From: Mucilaginibacter sp. PPCGB 2223
GTDB taxonomy: Bacteria > Bacteroidota > Bacteroidia > Sphingobacteriales > Sphingobacteriaceae
NCBI RefSeq assembly: GCF_001705515.1
Contig: NZ_MDJS01000001.1
Coordinates: 1-64,000 of the forward strand
DNA length: 64,000 nt
Direction of reading: 5' to 3'
The translations under genes and the position numbers were made by a program. The first letter of the stretch is position 1, and each line of letters opens with the position of its first letter. The notes under the pieces were generated by a model. That model saw nothing but the letters and a program-made list of their open reading frames with translations. It was not told where the DNA came from and ran no database searches. Positions 51,566 to 60,346 of the stretch are shown piece by piece.

Positions 51566-51598
51566 AAAAGCCTGTAAATTGATGATTTACAGGCTTTT
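51566..51598 (-). terminator. terminator of tRNA-Ser inside the ICE end
   Basis: AAAAGCCTGTAAAT pairs with ATTTACAGGCTTTT. On the minus strand it follows the tRNA-Ser 3' end by 24 bases and ends in TTTTTT, an intrinsic terminator. It lies on the element side of the att core, so the ICE supplies the tRNA with both its 3' end and its terminator. A matching hairpin is at 1985-2017. Confidence 0.72.
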
Positions 51599-51621
51599 AA
51601 TGTGTTTTGAAGATTTTCAAA

Positions 51622-51638
51622 GCGGTGAGGGAGGGATT
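51622..51638. repeat. right attachment-site repeat (att core in tRNA-Ser)
   Basis: GCGGTGAGGGAGGGATT matches 2041-2057 exactly. It covers the 3' acceptor stem and part of the T arm of tRNA-Ser, the usual target of tyrosine integrases. Confidence 0.87.
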
Positions 51639-51709
51639 CGAACCCTCGGTACAGTTTCCCGTACGTCAGTTTAGCAAACTGATCCTTTCGGCCTCTCAGG
51701 CACCTCACC
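51623..51709 (-). tRNA. tRNA-Ser(GCU)
   Basis: The gene is 87 bases with a 7-bp acceptor stem (GGTGAGG with CCTCACC), a long variable arm (GTACGGGAAACTGTAC) as in serine tRNAs, the T loop TTCGAAT and an anticodon stem TCAGT/ACTGA around TTGCTAA, giving anticodon GCT. CCA is not encoded. The gene is intact and is the integration site of the ICE. Confidence 0.95.
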
Positions 51710-51786
51710 AATCTATACACCAATGTGCATATCCCCGTTTTGGGATTGCAAATATAGTAATTAGCCTATCCCATCAAAAAAAAATT

Positions 51787-53862
51787 TTAGGGATTTTGAT
51801 AATCTATTCGCACATGGTAAATACTCATCAGCATTTTTTTGAAGATCATCTTGATAGTTTCGATATCTTTCAATGTTATGTCGCTGTCTTTCAGCTGTTC
51901 CTGGTCAAGCTTGTATTCGATAATGCGGTCGACCAGGGCATCGATAGCAGTGGCATTAGGTTCGTGCAGAGAGCGTGAGGCGGCTTCCACAGAGTCGGCC
52001 AGCATCAAAACGCCCGTTTCGCGCGAGAAAGGGATAGGGCCGGGATAACGGAAAGTATTCTCATCCACCAACTTTTCAGGAAAGTTTTTAAGGTACGACT
52101 GGTAAAAATAGTCAACCCGGGTATTACCGTGATGCGTACGGATAAAGTCGACCACGATTTCGGGTACGTTTGCTCGCCGTGCCATCTCCACACCCTTACT
52201 TACGTGGCGGATGATGATCTGGGCGCTTTCCTGGTAAGGCATCTTATCGTGCGGATTAAAACCCGAGGTCTGGTTCTCGATAAAGAACTGGGGGTTCTCC
52301 ATCTTGCCGATATCGTGATACAAGGCGCCCGCACGTACCAGCAGTGCGTTACCGCCAATGGCATAAATAGCGCTTTCGGCAAGGTTGGCCACCTGCAGTG
52401 AGTGCTGAAAAGTTCCCGGAGCGGTGAATGCCAGTTTGCGTAATAACGGCGCATTGGTATTGGTGAGTTCAACCAGGCTGATATCGGACGTTAAGCCGAA
52501 TATACGTTCGAAAATATAGATAACAGGTTGTGCAAGCAGTGTGAGCAGCACGCTTACGGCAAAAGGCAGGAAGTCGGCCCAGTCGATACTCTGGAAGCTG
52601 CCCTCGCGGATGAGTGATATGCCGATAAAAACTACCAGGTAATGCACCAGGATGATAAGCGCCGATATGAGGAACTGCTCCCGGCGGATCAGGTTCTTCA
52701 TGCTGTAAATGGCCACCATGCCCGCAGTGATCTCCGTAAAGGCAAACTCAAAGCTGTTGGGTACGAAGAAACCGGCCACCAACACCACCAGAAGGTGTAT
52801 GTTGAGCGCCAGGCGCGTATCGAACAGGATGCGGATGATAATAGGTACGATACAATACGGGATATAATACAGGTTTGGCAGCTGTTGCCTGATAGCAAAG
52901 GCCAGTGTAGCCAGCATGGCGGTAACAACCAGTAAGATCAGACTGATCAGGCGGTTATTGTAATAAATATCCTTACGGAACAGGTACAAAAACACCATCA
53001 GTAAGGTGATCACTATCGAAACGAGCAGGATCTGCCCCAGCAAAACCAAACGCGGGTCGCCGGTGATGCGTACATTGTCTTCGAAGGCTTTTTTAAACGA
53101 TTCGAGTTTCTGATAGGTGTCCTGGTTGATGACAGAACCTTTGGCTACGATCACTTCGCCTTTTTCGACCATGCCCCGGGTTTGCGACAAACCATCAACT
53201 GCTTCGTTTTCGAGCCGTGTGGTCAGTTTATCATCAAAGGTGATATTGTATTGCAACCTGTCGCCGATAACGCCGGTCAGAAAGCCTTTGTCGAGATTTT
53301 TATATTGCGAAAGTGCCTGGTCGATATAAGTCAGTGCCGTTTCGCGCGTAAAGTATTGCGAGGTGTTGCCATCGGTAGCTACGTTATTGTGTAAAACCGT
53401 GATACGGTAATCTTGCGATTCCCGTTGAAACTTTTTATACAACGGCAGCACGCCCTTGTCATAAACCTCTTTTAACAGGTTATAGCCAACTTCGAAATAT
53501 TTGGCTTTCAGGTCTTCTTTAAAGCCGGTGCGCCGCCATTTGATCTCGAAATCGGTTTTATAGCCCTCAAGGTTTTGTTTGGCCACATTTTCATCAAGCT
53601 GGTAAAATGGGGTAATGCTTTTAATGGCAGCTTCGCGATCCGTCTCAAGCTCGGCATCGGTTTTAAGTATGGCGAAGATGTACGGCGACACCAGGTCCTT
53701 CTGGTTCCATATCTTGCCTTTTTCGTACTCGTACCTGAATTTTGCCTGCTTGGGCAATGCAAAAACAATCAGCGCCACGCTTAAAAACATCATAAAAAAC
53801 TTGACGTTACGTGCGTATTTACGCATTAATGCCTTTTGACGCGAAGGGCTAAGTGTTGCCAT
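51787..53862 (-). CDS. 7TMR-HD family HDIG phosphodiesterase (PgpH-like)
   Basis: The protein is 691 aa from ATG 53862 (MATLSPSRQKALMRKYARNV); the frame further upstream begins with TTG. It has one N-terminal membrane helix (FMMFLSVALIVFALP), a large periplasmic 7TMR-HDED domain (about 45-275), seven membrane helices (about 280-470) and a cytoplasmic HD domain with LYHDIGKMENP at about 520-530 and FIRTHHGNTRV at about 580. PgpH-type enzymes hydrolyse cyclic di-AMP. The first gene of the chromosome right of the ICE, transcribed towards the tRNA. Confidence 0.9.
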   Translation of the reverse strand: MATLSPSRQKALMRKYARNVKFFMMFLSVALIVFALPKQAKFRYEYEKGKIWNQKDLVSPYIFAILKTDAELETDREAAIKSITPFYQLDENVAKQNLEGYKTDFEIKWRRTGFKEDLKAKYFEVGYNLLKEVYDKGVLPLYKKFQRESQDYRITVLHNNVATDGNTSQYFTRETALTYIDQALSQYKNLDKGFLTGVIGDRLQYNITFDDKLTTRLENEAVDGLSQTRGMVEKGEVIVAKGSVINQDTYQKLESFKKAFEDNVRITGDPRLVLLGQILLVSIVITLLMVFLYLFRKDIYYNNRLISLILLVVTAMLATLAFAIRQQLPNLYYIPYCIVPIIIRILFDTRLALNIHLLVVLVAGFFVPNSFEFAFTEITAGMVAIYSMKNLIRREQFLISALIILVHYLVVFIGISLIREGSFQSIDWADFLPFAVSVLLTLLAQPVIYIFERIFGLTSDISLVELTNTNAPLLRKLAFTAPGTFQHSLQVANLAESAIYAIGGNALLVRAGALYHDIGKMENPQFFIENQTSGFNPHDKMPYQESAQIIIRHVSKGVEMARRANVPEIVVDFIRTHHGNTRVDYFYQSYLKNFPEKLVDENTFRYPGPIPFSRETGVLMLADSVEAASRSLHEPNATAIDALVDRIIEYKLDQEQLKDSDITLKDIETIKMIFKKMLMSIYHVRIDYQNP

Positions 53863-53931
53863 ACCTTGTTTAACCAATCAAAAGTATAATAAGTTTCTGG
53901 TTTTAAGCGGTACGATGTTCAAATATCGGTG

Positions 53932-56664
53932 TCAATCGCCATCTTTATCCGCTTTATGGTCTTTATTTACCGGGTAAGGCTTCCTGCCCCTGGCATCGAA
54001 CCAAAGCATTTTATTCAGCAGGTCGTCGTTACCGCCGTCGATATGCCTGTAGGGCGGTAGCATGGATATTTTGGCATAATATAACGCTGTGCCTTTCAGC
54101 ATGGATGTCTGCTTGTTCATTTCATCGAGCGGGATACGGTTAGGCAGATGGGTATAAGCAAAAGCATCGGGGTTATTGTTAAATACATCGAACATGGGCA
54201 GGGCAGTAGCATCGACCACATTCATCGGCGGCAGGCCCAGTATCTGTTCGATAGTGCGCACCATACAGGTTTGGTTATAATTGGTGCGCACCTCTTTCTG
54301 CAAGCGCGAGTACGGACTGATGACATTGCCCGTGGTGCGGTAAGCCGAAACATGGTCCCAGCCGTCCTGCGAGTCGTCCTCGGTAACGAAGATCACACTC
54401 GAATTATAAAAACGGCTGTGTGAGATCGCTTCGACGATGCGCCCCAGTGCGAGGTCGTTATCGGCAACCATAGCGCGTGGCGTAGGCAGGCCGGGTTTTA
54501 AGCCGCCGGTATGATCGGCGGGCAGTGCTAAAACCATCAGTTCGGGCCACTGGTCGCCGGGTTTGGCTTCGTATTCTTTCAGCTCCTTGATAAACGCATC
54601 GGCGCGTATCTGGTCGTTGATAACGTGCGTATCATAACCCGGGTAATCCTTAGCCAATACCGGCCTTACCCTGGCGATGGTGGAGTAATTGGTAAATGCA
54701 AAAGGTTTGCCCTGCTTGTACAGGTCGTATATCTGGCTCCAGCCCAGGCGCTCGTCAAAAACAGGTGTGGCAGCTTCGCCGTAAATGCGCACGCTCCGGC
54801 CGTGATCGAGCGCGTTGTTCCAGATAAAGCCTTCCTTGTTGTAAACCATGGCATCGGTCTGCACGTGCGGGTAACTGCGGAACCACGCCCTTACATTCTT
54901 TTCCACATAATCGCTTACCATGCCGGCGTCCGTCCACTGGTGGCCTTCGGCCGATGATTTGCCCGACGCATAATAATTGTCCAACAACACAAAATCTTTG
55001 GCCAGTTGGTGCTGGTTGGGGGTAACGTTGTCGCCGTAGATGCACAGGTCATTATTGCCGTTGCCGCCGGGTAAATCGCCCAAAACCTGGTCGTAAGTAC
55101 GGTTTTCTTTAATGATATAAATAACATGCTTAAATACCGACGGCTCGCCAATGCGCTCGGGCACCGGCACGGCGGCCATGTTTTTGCGCGGTAACCTGCG
55201 CGACAGGCCGGCCCTGAACGACAGGTTGAGCTTTTTTACCTTTTCGGTATAATCTTTCAGCGTCGGCCCGTCGGGTATTTGGATGATGCTTACCGTAGCT
55301 TCCTGATGGTGGCTGTTAAAAGCCTCTGTTTGGGGCGTAGCGTCTGATTTTTTGGTGCCATTGATAACCGCATCGCCGTTGATGGTGGTGCTGCTTAGCC
55401 TTGCGCCCTGGCCCTCCAGGTTACAGATGTACAGGTTGTCCCTGTCGGCAACCAAACCTGCCGGGTAAGCCCCTGTCGGGATAAAGCCCTGCACCTCTGA
55501 TAAATCGCGCCCGTTGGTAGCCACGTTGGCGCCCAGCTTAACAACGGCCACGGCATTATCCATACCGTTGCTTACATAAAGCATGGTACCGCGGTCGCTG
55601 GTGGCAAGCCCGTTGGGCGAATCGCCGATAAAGGCTTTATCGTTTAAGTCGAGCCTGATATTGATCGAATCAACGGCAACGTATTTGGTAGCATCGAGCA
55701 CATACACCTTATCGCTGTTACCATTGGCTACGTACAAAAACTTCTGGTCGGGGCTGGCAATAATCGCATTTGGATGCAATCCCACAGGTATCTGTTTAAC
55801 TAAGCTGCCGCTGCGTGTATCAAACACCGAAACCGTACCCTGGCTTATACCGCCGGTGCGATGATCCACATAAGCATGCCCGTAAGGCACGCCTGCCGTT
55901 TCGTGGCTGATGGTATCGATTGGCTCGTTACCGCCCCAGTTGGTTACAAAAGCATTGCCGTTAACAACGCTCAGGCCGTAAGGCGCAACGCCGGTCGGCA
56001 CTTTCCATTTAATTTTCTCATCATCCAGGCTCATTTTGACGAGCTGATTATTGCCGTTGAGCACCACGTACAGATAGTTAATGCCGCTTTCTTCAATAAC
56101 CTTTAACTCATTCGGCAAGGCGAGGGGCGAGGAACCTTCAGCTTTAAATGCGATTGATTTTTTAAAGAAGATATGCACACCATCCCAACTGGCCATCATT
56201 ACGTACGATTGTTTGGTGCTGGCCGCGCTCCAGAAAATACTTGTTTTGCCATATTGCTGCAGCACCTGCACGCCCGAAAAAGTGCTCATTACGCCCGAAA
56301 AGCGCTTCTCGTCGTTATAGCTCCAGCGGGCCGCTACCTCTTTAGTTTTGATGTTGATGATGGCGATGCCGTACCTGTCTTCGACCACCAGCATTTGCTG
56401 GCCGGGTATCAGTTTGCAATCGAGGCTATGGTTTTCGTAGCGCGAATCGCCAAAGTAAACCGTAACACCCGGCGGGTCGATAATGCGGTTATAAGGCATC
56501 AGGTAAGGCGCCGATTTGCCGTACAGTGTACTGTCGTCGTAGCCGATGCGGTAAGAGGCCTGGCTGTTGACACCTGCTGATTTAACGCCTGGCTGTGTAT
56601 GGCAGGCGGTTAACAAAACAGCCGCTAATGATAGGTAAAAGGTTGTTTTAAGGGATGATCGCAT
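53932..56664 (-). CDS. YncE-like beta-propeller/alkaline-phosphatase-family lipoprotein
   Basis: The protein is 910 aa from ATG 56664 (MRSSLKTTFYLSLAAVLLTA, lipobox LLTACH); an upstream ATG adds 17 residues without a signal. Residues about 45-440 form a YncE-like propeller (YVANGNSDKVYVLDATKYVA, then NGLATSDRGTMLYVSNGMDN). The C-terminal half is a phosphoesterase of the alkaline phosphatase fold (HVIYIIKENRTYDQVLGDLP, then DAGMVSDYVEKNVR, then IFVTEDDSQDGWDHVSAYR with metal-binding Asp/His). It is a common exported two-domain protein of Bacteroidota; the natural substrate is unknown. Confidence 0.88.
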   Translation of the reverse strand: MRSSLKTTFYLSLAAVLLTACHTQPGVKSAGVNSQASYRIGYDDSTLYGKSAPYLMPYNRIIDPPGVTVYFGDSRYENHSLDCKLIPGQQMLVVEDRYGIAIINIKTKEVAARWSYNDEKRFSGVMSTFSGVQVLQQYGKTSIFWSAASTKQSYVMMASWDGVHIFFKKSIAFKAEGSSPLALPNELKVIEESGINYLYVVLNGNNQLVKMSLDDEKIKWKVPTGVAPYGLSVVNGNAFVTNWGGNEPIDTISHETAGVPYGHAYVDHRTGGISQGTVSVFDTRSGSLVKQIPVGLHPNAIIASPDQKFLYVANGNSDKVYVLDATKYVAVDSINIRLDLNDKAFIGDSPNGLATSDRGTMLYVSNGMDNAVAVVKLGANVATNGRDLSEVQGFIPTGAYPAGLVADRDNLYICNLEGQGARLSSTTINGDAVINGTKKSDATPQTEAFNSHHQEATVSIIQIPDGPTLKDYTEKVKKLNLSFRAGLSRRLPRKNMAAVPVPERIGEPSVFKHVIYIIKENRTYDQVLGDLPGGNGNNDLCIYGDNVTPNQHQLAKDFVLLDNYYASGKSSAEGHQWTDAGMVSDYVEKNVRAWFRSYPHVQTDAMVYNKEGFIWNNALDHGRSVRIYGEAATPVFDERLGWSQIYDLYKQGKPFAFTNYSTIARVRPVLAKDYPGYDTHVINDQIRADAFIKELKEYEAKPGDQWPELMVLALPADHTGGLKPGLPTPRAMVADNDLALGRIVEAISHSRFYNSSVIFVTEDDSQDGWDHVSAYRTTGNVISPYSRLQKEVRTNYNQTCMVRTIEQILGLPPMNVVDATALPMFDVFNNNPDAFAYTHLPNRIPLDEMNKQTSMLKGTALYYAKISMLPPYRHIDGGNDDLLNKMLWFDARGRKPYPVNKDHKADKDGD

Positions 56665-56739
56665 GCCCAAAAGTATACAAAAACATCCGCAAAAGCGGAT
56701 GTTCAATTGTATCAATTCTGCAACGCGAGTAGCTTTTGC

Positions 56740-57168
56740 TCAGGCTTTTTCCACAAACTCTTTCAGCATTTTGCCGGTGATCTCCGTCCAGCCCATCTCG
56801 AAGTTTTTGCGGGCAAAGTCGGCGTTATCAGCAGGGAAGGTTTCCAATCCTGTGTGCGTTAATTTTACCCGGGTTTTGCCGCCCTCGTCAAATAATTCCC
56901 AGCTAACAAACGACCGGCCGGCGTAGCCCACGTAAGCCCAGCTATGCGTTAGCTTTTTATTGGGGATAACCTCGGTTATCTCGCAGCGGTGCAGGTAGGT
57001 TTTTTCGGGCGGGCCGCCTTCAAACTCAAACACAAAGCCCACTTCGGGTTTAAACTCTTTTAACTGGAAATACCATAGCGCCATTTGGTCACGGTCGGTA
57101 ATGGCCCGCCATACTTTCTCAACCGGGGCGTTATAAGTGCGCTCAATTACAAAAGGTTCGTTTTTCAT
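56740..57168 (-). CDS. SRPBCC/AHSA1-family protein
   Basis: The protein is 142 aa. It begins EPFVIERTYNAPVEKVWRAI, continues with the START-like fold (ALWYFQLKEFKPEVGFVFEF, then KLTHSWAYVGYAGRSFVSWE) and ends with EMGWTEITGKMLKEFVEKA, the AHSA1 domain in its usual length. It lies 13 bases downstream of the ArsR-type gene. Such pairs are common; the ligand is unknown. Confidence 0.88.
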   Translation of the reverse strand: MKNEPFVIERTYNAPVEKVWRAITDRDQMALWYFQLKEFKPEVGFVFEFEGGPPEKTYLHRCEITEVIPNKKLTHSWAYVGYAGRSFVSWELFDEGGKTRVKLTHTGLETFPADNADFARKNFEMGWTEITGKMLKEFVEKA

Positions 57169-57181
57169 AATTATTCAGATT

Positions 57182-57496
57182 TTATGGTTTGTGATCTTTT
57201 TCGAGGAAATCGCCAAGGGCGTCGAGCTTATCGTTCCAGAAGACGCGGTATTGCTCCACCCAGCCGGCCACCTGGTTGAGCGATTTTAAATTGGCCTGGC
57301 AGTAACGCTCGCGGCCTTGTTGTTTGATCGTGATCAGGCCGCATTCGGTCAGTATCCTGATGTGTTTGGATATGGCCGGCCGGCTCACGTTAAAATTGTC
57401 GGCAACCGAGTTAAGGTTTAAGCTCTGATGCGCCAGCATATTAATGATCTGGCGGCGGGTAGGGTCGGCAATTGCCTGGAAAACGTCTCTGCGCAT
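57182..57496 (-). CDS. ArsR-family winged-helix repressor
   Basis: The protein is 104 aa: DVFQAIADPTRRQIINMLAH, NSVADNFNVSRPAISKHIRI and ECGLITIKQQGRERYCQANL, the ArsR winged helix with the RPAISKHI recognition helix. It has no metal-binding cysteine motif, as usual for ArsR proteins paired with SRPBCC genes. Two AACC-N4-GGTT dyads lie 10-52 bases upstream, implying autorepression of the two-gene operon. Confidence 0.9.
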   Translation of the reverse strand: MRRDVFQAIADPTRRQIINMLAHQSLNLNSVADNFNVSRPAISKHIRILTECGLITIKQQGRERYCQANLKSLNQVAGWVEQYRVFWNDKLDALGDFLEKDHKP

Positions 57497-57505
57497 TTTT
57501 TGATA

Positions 57506-57548
57506 TGTAACCGTTTGGTTTCAAATATAAATGTAACCGTTCGGTTTC
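57506..57548. promoter_or_regulatory. paired operator upstream of the ArsR gene
   Basis: TGTAACCGTTTGGTTTC (57506-57522) and TGTAACCGTTCGGTTTC (57532-57548) are direct repeats 26 bases apart, each with the dyad AACC-N4-GGTT. They sit directly before the ArsR-type start codon at 57496. Confidence 0.7.
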
Positions 57549-57620
57549 GCAAGTAAAAATGCAAAATAAAAACCCTCTCTAAATTCCCCCTGTGGGGGAG
57601 ACTTGAAAGAAGGCCTTTGG

Positions 57621-57656
57621 CTTTAAACCCTCCCTTCCGGGAAGGTTGGGAGGGGC
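57621..57656. repeat. REP-like palindrome downstream of GH3 gene
   Basis: CTTTAAACCCTCCCTTCCGG then GAAGGTTGGGAGGGGC is the reverse-orientation relative of the repeats at 23989 and 25844. A second small palindrome (TTCCCCCTGTGGGGGA, 57584-57599) precedes it. Both lie between the ArsR start and the GH3 stop. Confidence 0.65.
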
Positions 57657-57659
57657 TAA

Positions 57660-59963
57660 TTACTTCCCTTTCAACTCCGATATCTCTACCGGTAATTCAA
57701 AAGCTTTATGATCATTTTCGGTAACGATAGGCGCAGGAACTGTAAAGACAGCCGCCTGCTTAATGTCTCTCGATGATGCACCGGCTTTTAAGGTGTATTT
57801 GCCTGCATCGGTTATCCATTCAGATTGAGCGGTATGGTACGAGGCAAGGTCGTTTACGCTGATGTTAAATGTCAGCACCTGCGATTCGCCGGGCTGCAGC
57901 AGCTTGGTTTTGCCAAAGGCACGCAGTTCCTGCACGGGTTTATCGATGCTTTTTGCCGGGGCGCTAACGTAAATCTGCACTACCTGTTTACCTGCCACGC
58001 CGCCGGTATTTTTAACGCTTACAGCAGCGGTGAGGTTTTTGGTCATGGTCGATGTGTTGAGTTTGAGCCCGCTGATAGAGAAGTTAGTGTACGATAAGCC
58101 GTAACCAAATTCGTATTGCGGTTTAACGTTAAAAGTATCATAATAGCGGTAGCCTACATAGATGCCTTCCTGGTAAATTACCTGTTCGGGTTTACCTTCG
58201 GGCGTGCCGGGGAAGTTTTTGGCCGAAGGCACATCGGTATAAGTTACCGGGAAGGTAGTAGCCAGTTTGCCCGATGGATTTACTTTGCCGCTTAACACAT
58301 CCGCTATAGCGTTACCGGCCTCTAAACCCGGCTGCCAGGCTAAAAGAATGGCATCGGCATCGTCCTGCCAGCCGTTCATGTCGATCACACCGCCGATGTT
58401 GAGAACGATAACTACTTTTTTACCCTGGTGGTGGAAGGCAGTGGCTATTTTTTTAATCTGCTGTTTTTCGGCATCGGTCAAATTGTAATTGGTTTGCAGG
58501 TTACGGTCCGACCCTTCGCCCGCGTTACGGCCGATAGTGATTAGAGCAATATCGGTGCTGCCCGATCTTTTATTGATCATCTCTTCACTTTCCATGAATT
58601 CGGCAGGAGCAGGAGCGCGTCGCCCTGCCGGGGCCTTAGCTTTTTCCTGTTTTAAATAGGTGGTATAATCATAGGTTAAACCGGCATCACATATATAGCC
58701 GGCATTGTCCAAACCTTGCCTAACCGATACCACATAAGCCTTATTAACATCGCCGCTGCCTGTACCGCCTGCGATAGTATTGTACGATGCATTACCAAAG
58801 GCAGCAATCACTTTGACACCTTTAAGCGGCAGAGTGTGATCATCGTTCTTCAGCAGCACCATTCCTTCGGTAGCAGCTTGCCGCGATATTTCGGCGTGAG
58901 CCTTTAAGTCGGGTTTGTTGCTGTACTGATAATGTTTGAATGAAGGCGACTGGAGAACAATATTGAGGATATGTTCCACATTCTCGTCCAGTGCCTTCAC
59001 CGAAAGAGAATCATGCTGAACCGCGGATATGATGGCCTGCGTTTGAGACGGCCTGCCGGGTTCGATGAGGTCGTTGCCGGCTTTCATCTCATCAACCCAG
59101 TTACGGCCTCCGCCCCAGTCGGTCATCACAAAACCTTTAAAATGCCATTCATCCCGCAATACGGTCGTGATCAGGTCATGCCGCTCGGCGGTATAGGTAC
59201 CATTTATTTTGTTGTACGATGACATCACCGTCCAGGGGTTTGATGCGGCGATAGCTATACGGAAGCCACGAAGGTATATTTCGCGCAAAGCACGCTCGCT
59301 TACCAGGGTATTGATGGTGGTGCGGTTAGTTTCCTGGTTGTTGGCCGCAAAGTGTTTGATGGATGTGCCTACACCGTTTGATTGCACGCCATTGATGATT
59401 GCGCCCGCCATAGTGCCGGCTATTAACGGGTCTTCGGAGTAGTATTCAAAGTTGCGGCCGTTAAGCGGGTTGCGGTGAATGTTGACACCGGGCGCCAGTA
59501 AGATATCCACACCATATTCTAAAACCTCGTTGCCAAAGGCTTTGCCTACACGGTTTACTAAGGCAGGGTCCCAGCTCGAAGCCAGCAAAGTGCCTACTGG
59601 GAAAGCCGTTGCATAATAGGTTTTGGTGCTGTCGCCGTTACGGATGGGCTGGATGCGTACCCCGGCAGGGCCGTCGCTCAATACCATCGAAGGGATGCCC
59701 AAACGCGGTATTGCAGCCGTATTGCCCGCCGCGCCAGGCACTTTGGCTTGCGTAGCGCCTATCATGGCGCCGCCCGCCATGGTGCTTTGGTTTGCCGGTG
59801 GTTTAGAAGCGCCGACCACCAGGGTGGCCTTTTCTTCTAAAGTCATGGCAGCGATAACTTCCTTAACGCTGTTTTTGCCCAGTTGCGGTACGGTTTGCGC
59901 AAACGAGGTCAGGCTGCAGCTGATCATTGCCAGCACGACGATAGGTTTAGGTAGATTCATCAT
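57660..59963 (-). CDS. glycoside hydrolase family 3 (beta-glucosidase type)
   Basis: The protein is 767 aa with a signal peptide (PIVVLAMISCSLTSFAQ). The N-terminal barrel contains DGPAGVRIQPI, the KHFAANNQETNR stretch and the nucleophile region GFVMTDWGG. The GH3 C-terminal sandwich (about 380-610; acid/base candidates in IGRNAGEGSDR) and a fibronectin-III-like domain (SVKNTGGVAGKQVVQIYV) follow. It removes terminal beta-linked sugars in the periplasm or outside. Substrate specificity is not evident. Confidence 0.93.
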   Translation of the reverse strand: MMNLPKPIVVLAMISCSLTSFAQTVPQLGKNSVKEVIAAMTLEEKATLVVGASKPPANQSTMAGGAMIGATQAKVPGAAGNTAAIPRLGIPSMVLSDGPAGVRIQPIRNGDSTKTYYATAFPVGTLLASSWDPALVNRVGKAFGNEVLEYGVDILLAPGVNIHRNPLNGRNFEYYSEDPLIAGTMAGAIINGVQSNGVGTSIKHFAANNQETNRTTINTLVSERALREIYLRGFRIAIAASNPWTVMSSYNKINGTYTAERHDLITTVLRDEWHFKGFVMTDWGGGRNWVDEMKAGNDLIEPGRPSQTQAIISAVQHDSLSVKALDENVEHILNIVLQSPSFKHYQYSNKPDLKAHAEISRQAATEGMVLLKNDDHTLPLKGVKVIAAFGNASYNTIAGGTGSGDVNKAYVVSVRQGLDNAGYICDAGLTYDYTTYLKQEKAKAPAGRRAPAPAEFMESEEMINKRSGSTDIALITIGRNAGEGSDRNLQTNYNLTDAEKQQIKKIATAFHHQGKKVVIVLNIGGVIDMNGWQDDADAILLAWQPGLEAGNAIADVLSGKVNPSGKLATTFPVTYTDVPSAKNFPGTPEGKPEQVIYQEGIYVGYRYYDTFNVKPQYEFGYGLSYTNFSISGLKLNTSTMTKNLTAAVSVKNTGGVAGKQVVQIYVSAPAKSIDKPVQELRAFGKTKLLQPGESQVLTFNISVNDLASYHTAQSEWITDAGKYTLKAGASSRDIKQAAVFTVPAPIVTENDHKAFELPVEISELKGK

Positions 59964-60346
59964 GGTTTGATAATTGGTGAATCTAAGATATAATAAACTA
60001 AGTGTAAGTTATACACTGTGGTGGAAAAATGTTGATTAGGTTTATTGAATTGATGGAGCGAGTGGTTTTAAAACTATTCACCTGATAAACTTAATTAACT
60101 CAATCAACTGATTGGCTGTACCAACATTAAGCTAATGAGGTAATTAATTACCCTGTACTGTTGTGTGAGCGAGCTATAAAGCGTGAAGCAAGAAGCTGGA
60201 AGCAAAGAAAAGCTTCCGGCTATTGGCTTCCGGCTTAGCGCTTTCTTACCTTTATGTTAATATTACTGAACAATACGCCAATTACAAAAGCTAAATATGA
60301 GGCGATTATAGGTTAATTGCCTCATATTTATCAATTAACATACCCA
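59964..60346. other. 383-base divergent intergenic region
   Basis: The region separates the divergent GH3 and beta-helix genes and must hold both promoters. Around 60183-60243 lies a repeat-rich segment (AGCTGGAAGC, AAAAGCTTCCGGC, TTGGCTTCCGGCTT) that pairs with itself and resembles dispersed AGCTTCCGGC-type repeats of this group. No small gene is seen. Confidence 0.5.

Larger units (their letters stand above)
2041..51638. mobile_element. integrative conjugative element in tRNA-Ser, ~49.6 kb
   Basis: The element is bounded by 17-bp direct repeats, the right one inside an intact tRNA-Ser gene. It carries a tyrosine integrase next to that tRNA, a MobA/MobB/MobC transfer-initiation set, Bacteroides-type conjugation genes traE to traM, RteC and an Hc1-like protein. 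Cargo comprises two defence modules, a Crp-regulated secreted protein pair and a SusC/SusD uptake locus with its own sigma factor. Gene order resembles CTnDOT-like conjugative transposons of Bacteroidota. TraN, TraO/P/Q and topoisomerase genes usual for such elements are not seen, so self-transfer is uncertain. Confidence 0.85.

Noticed and set aside
53862..53877. Upstream start of the HD phosphodiesterase
   Set aside because: The extended frame would begin with TTG; the ATG at 53862 gives a normal start.
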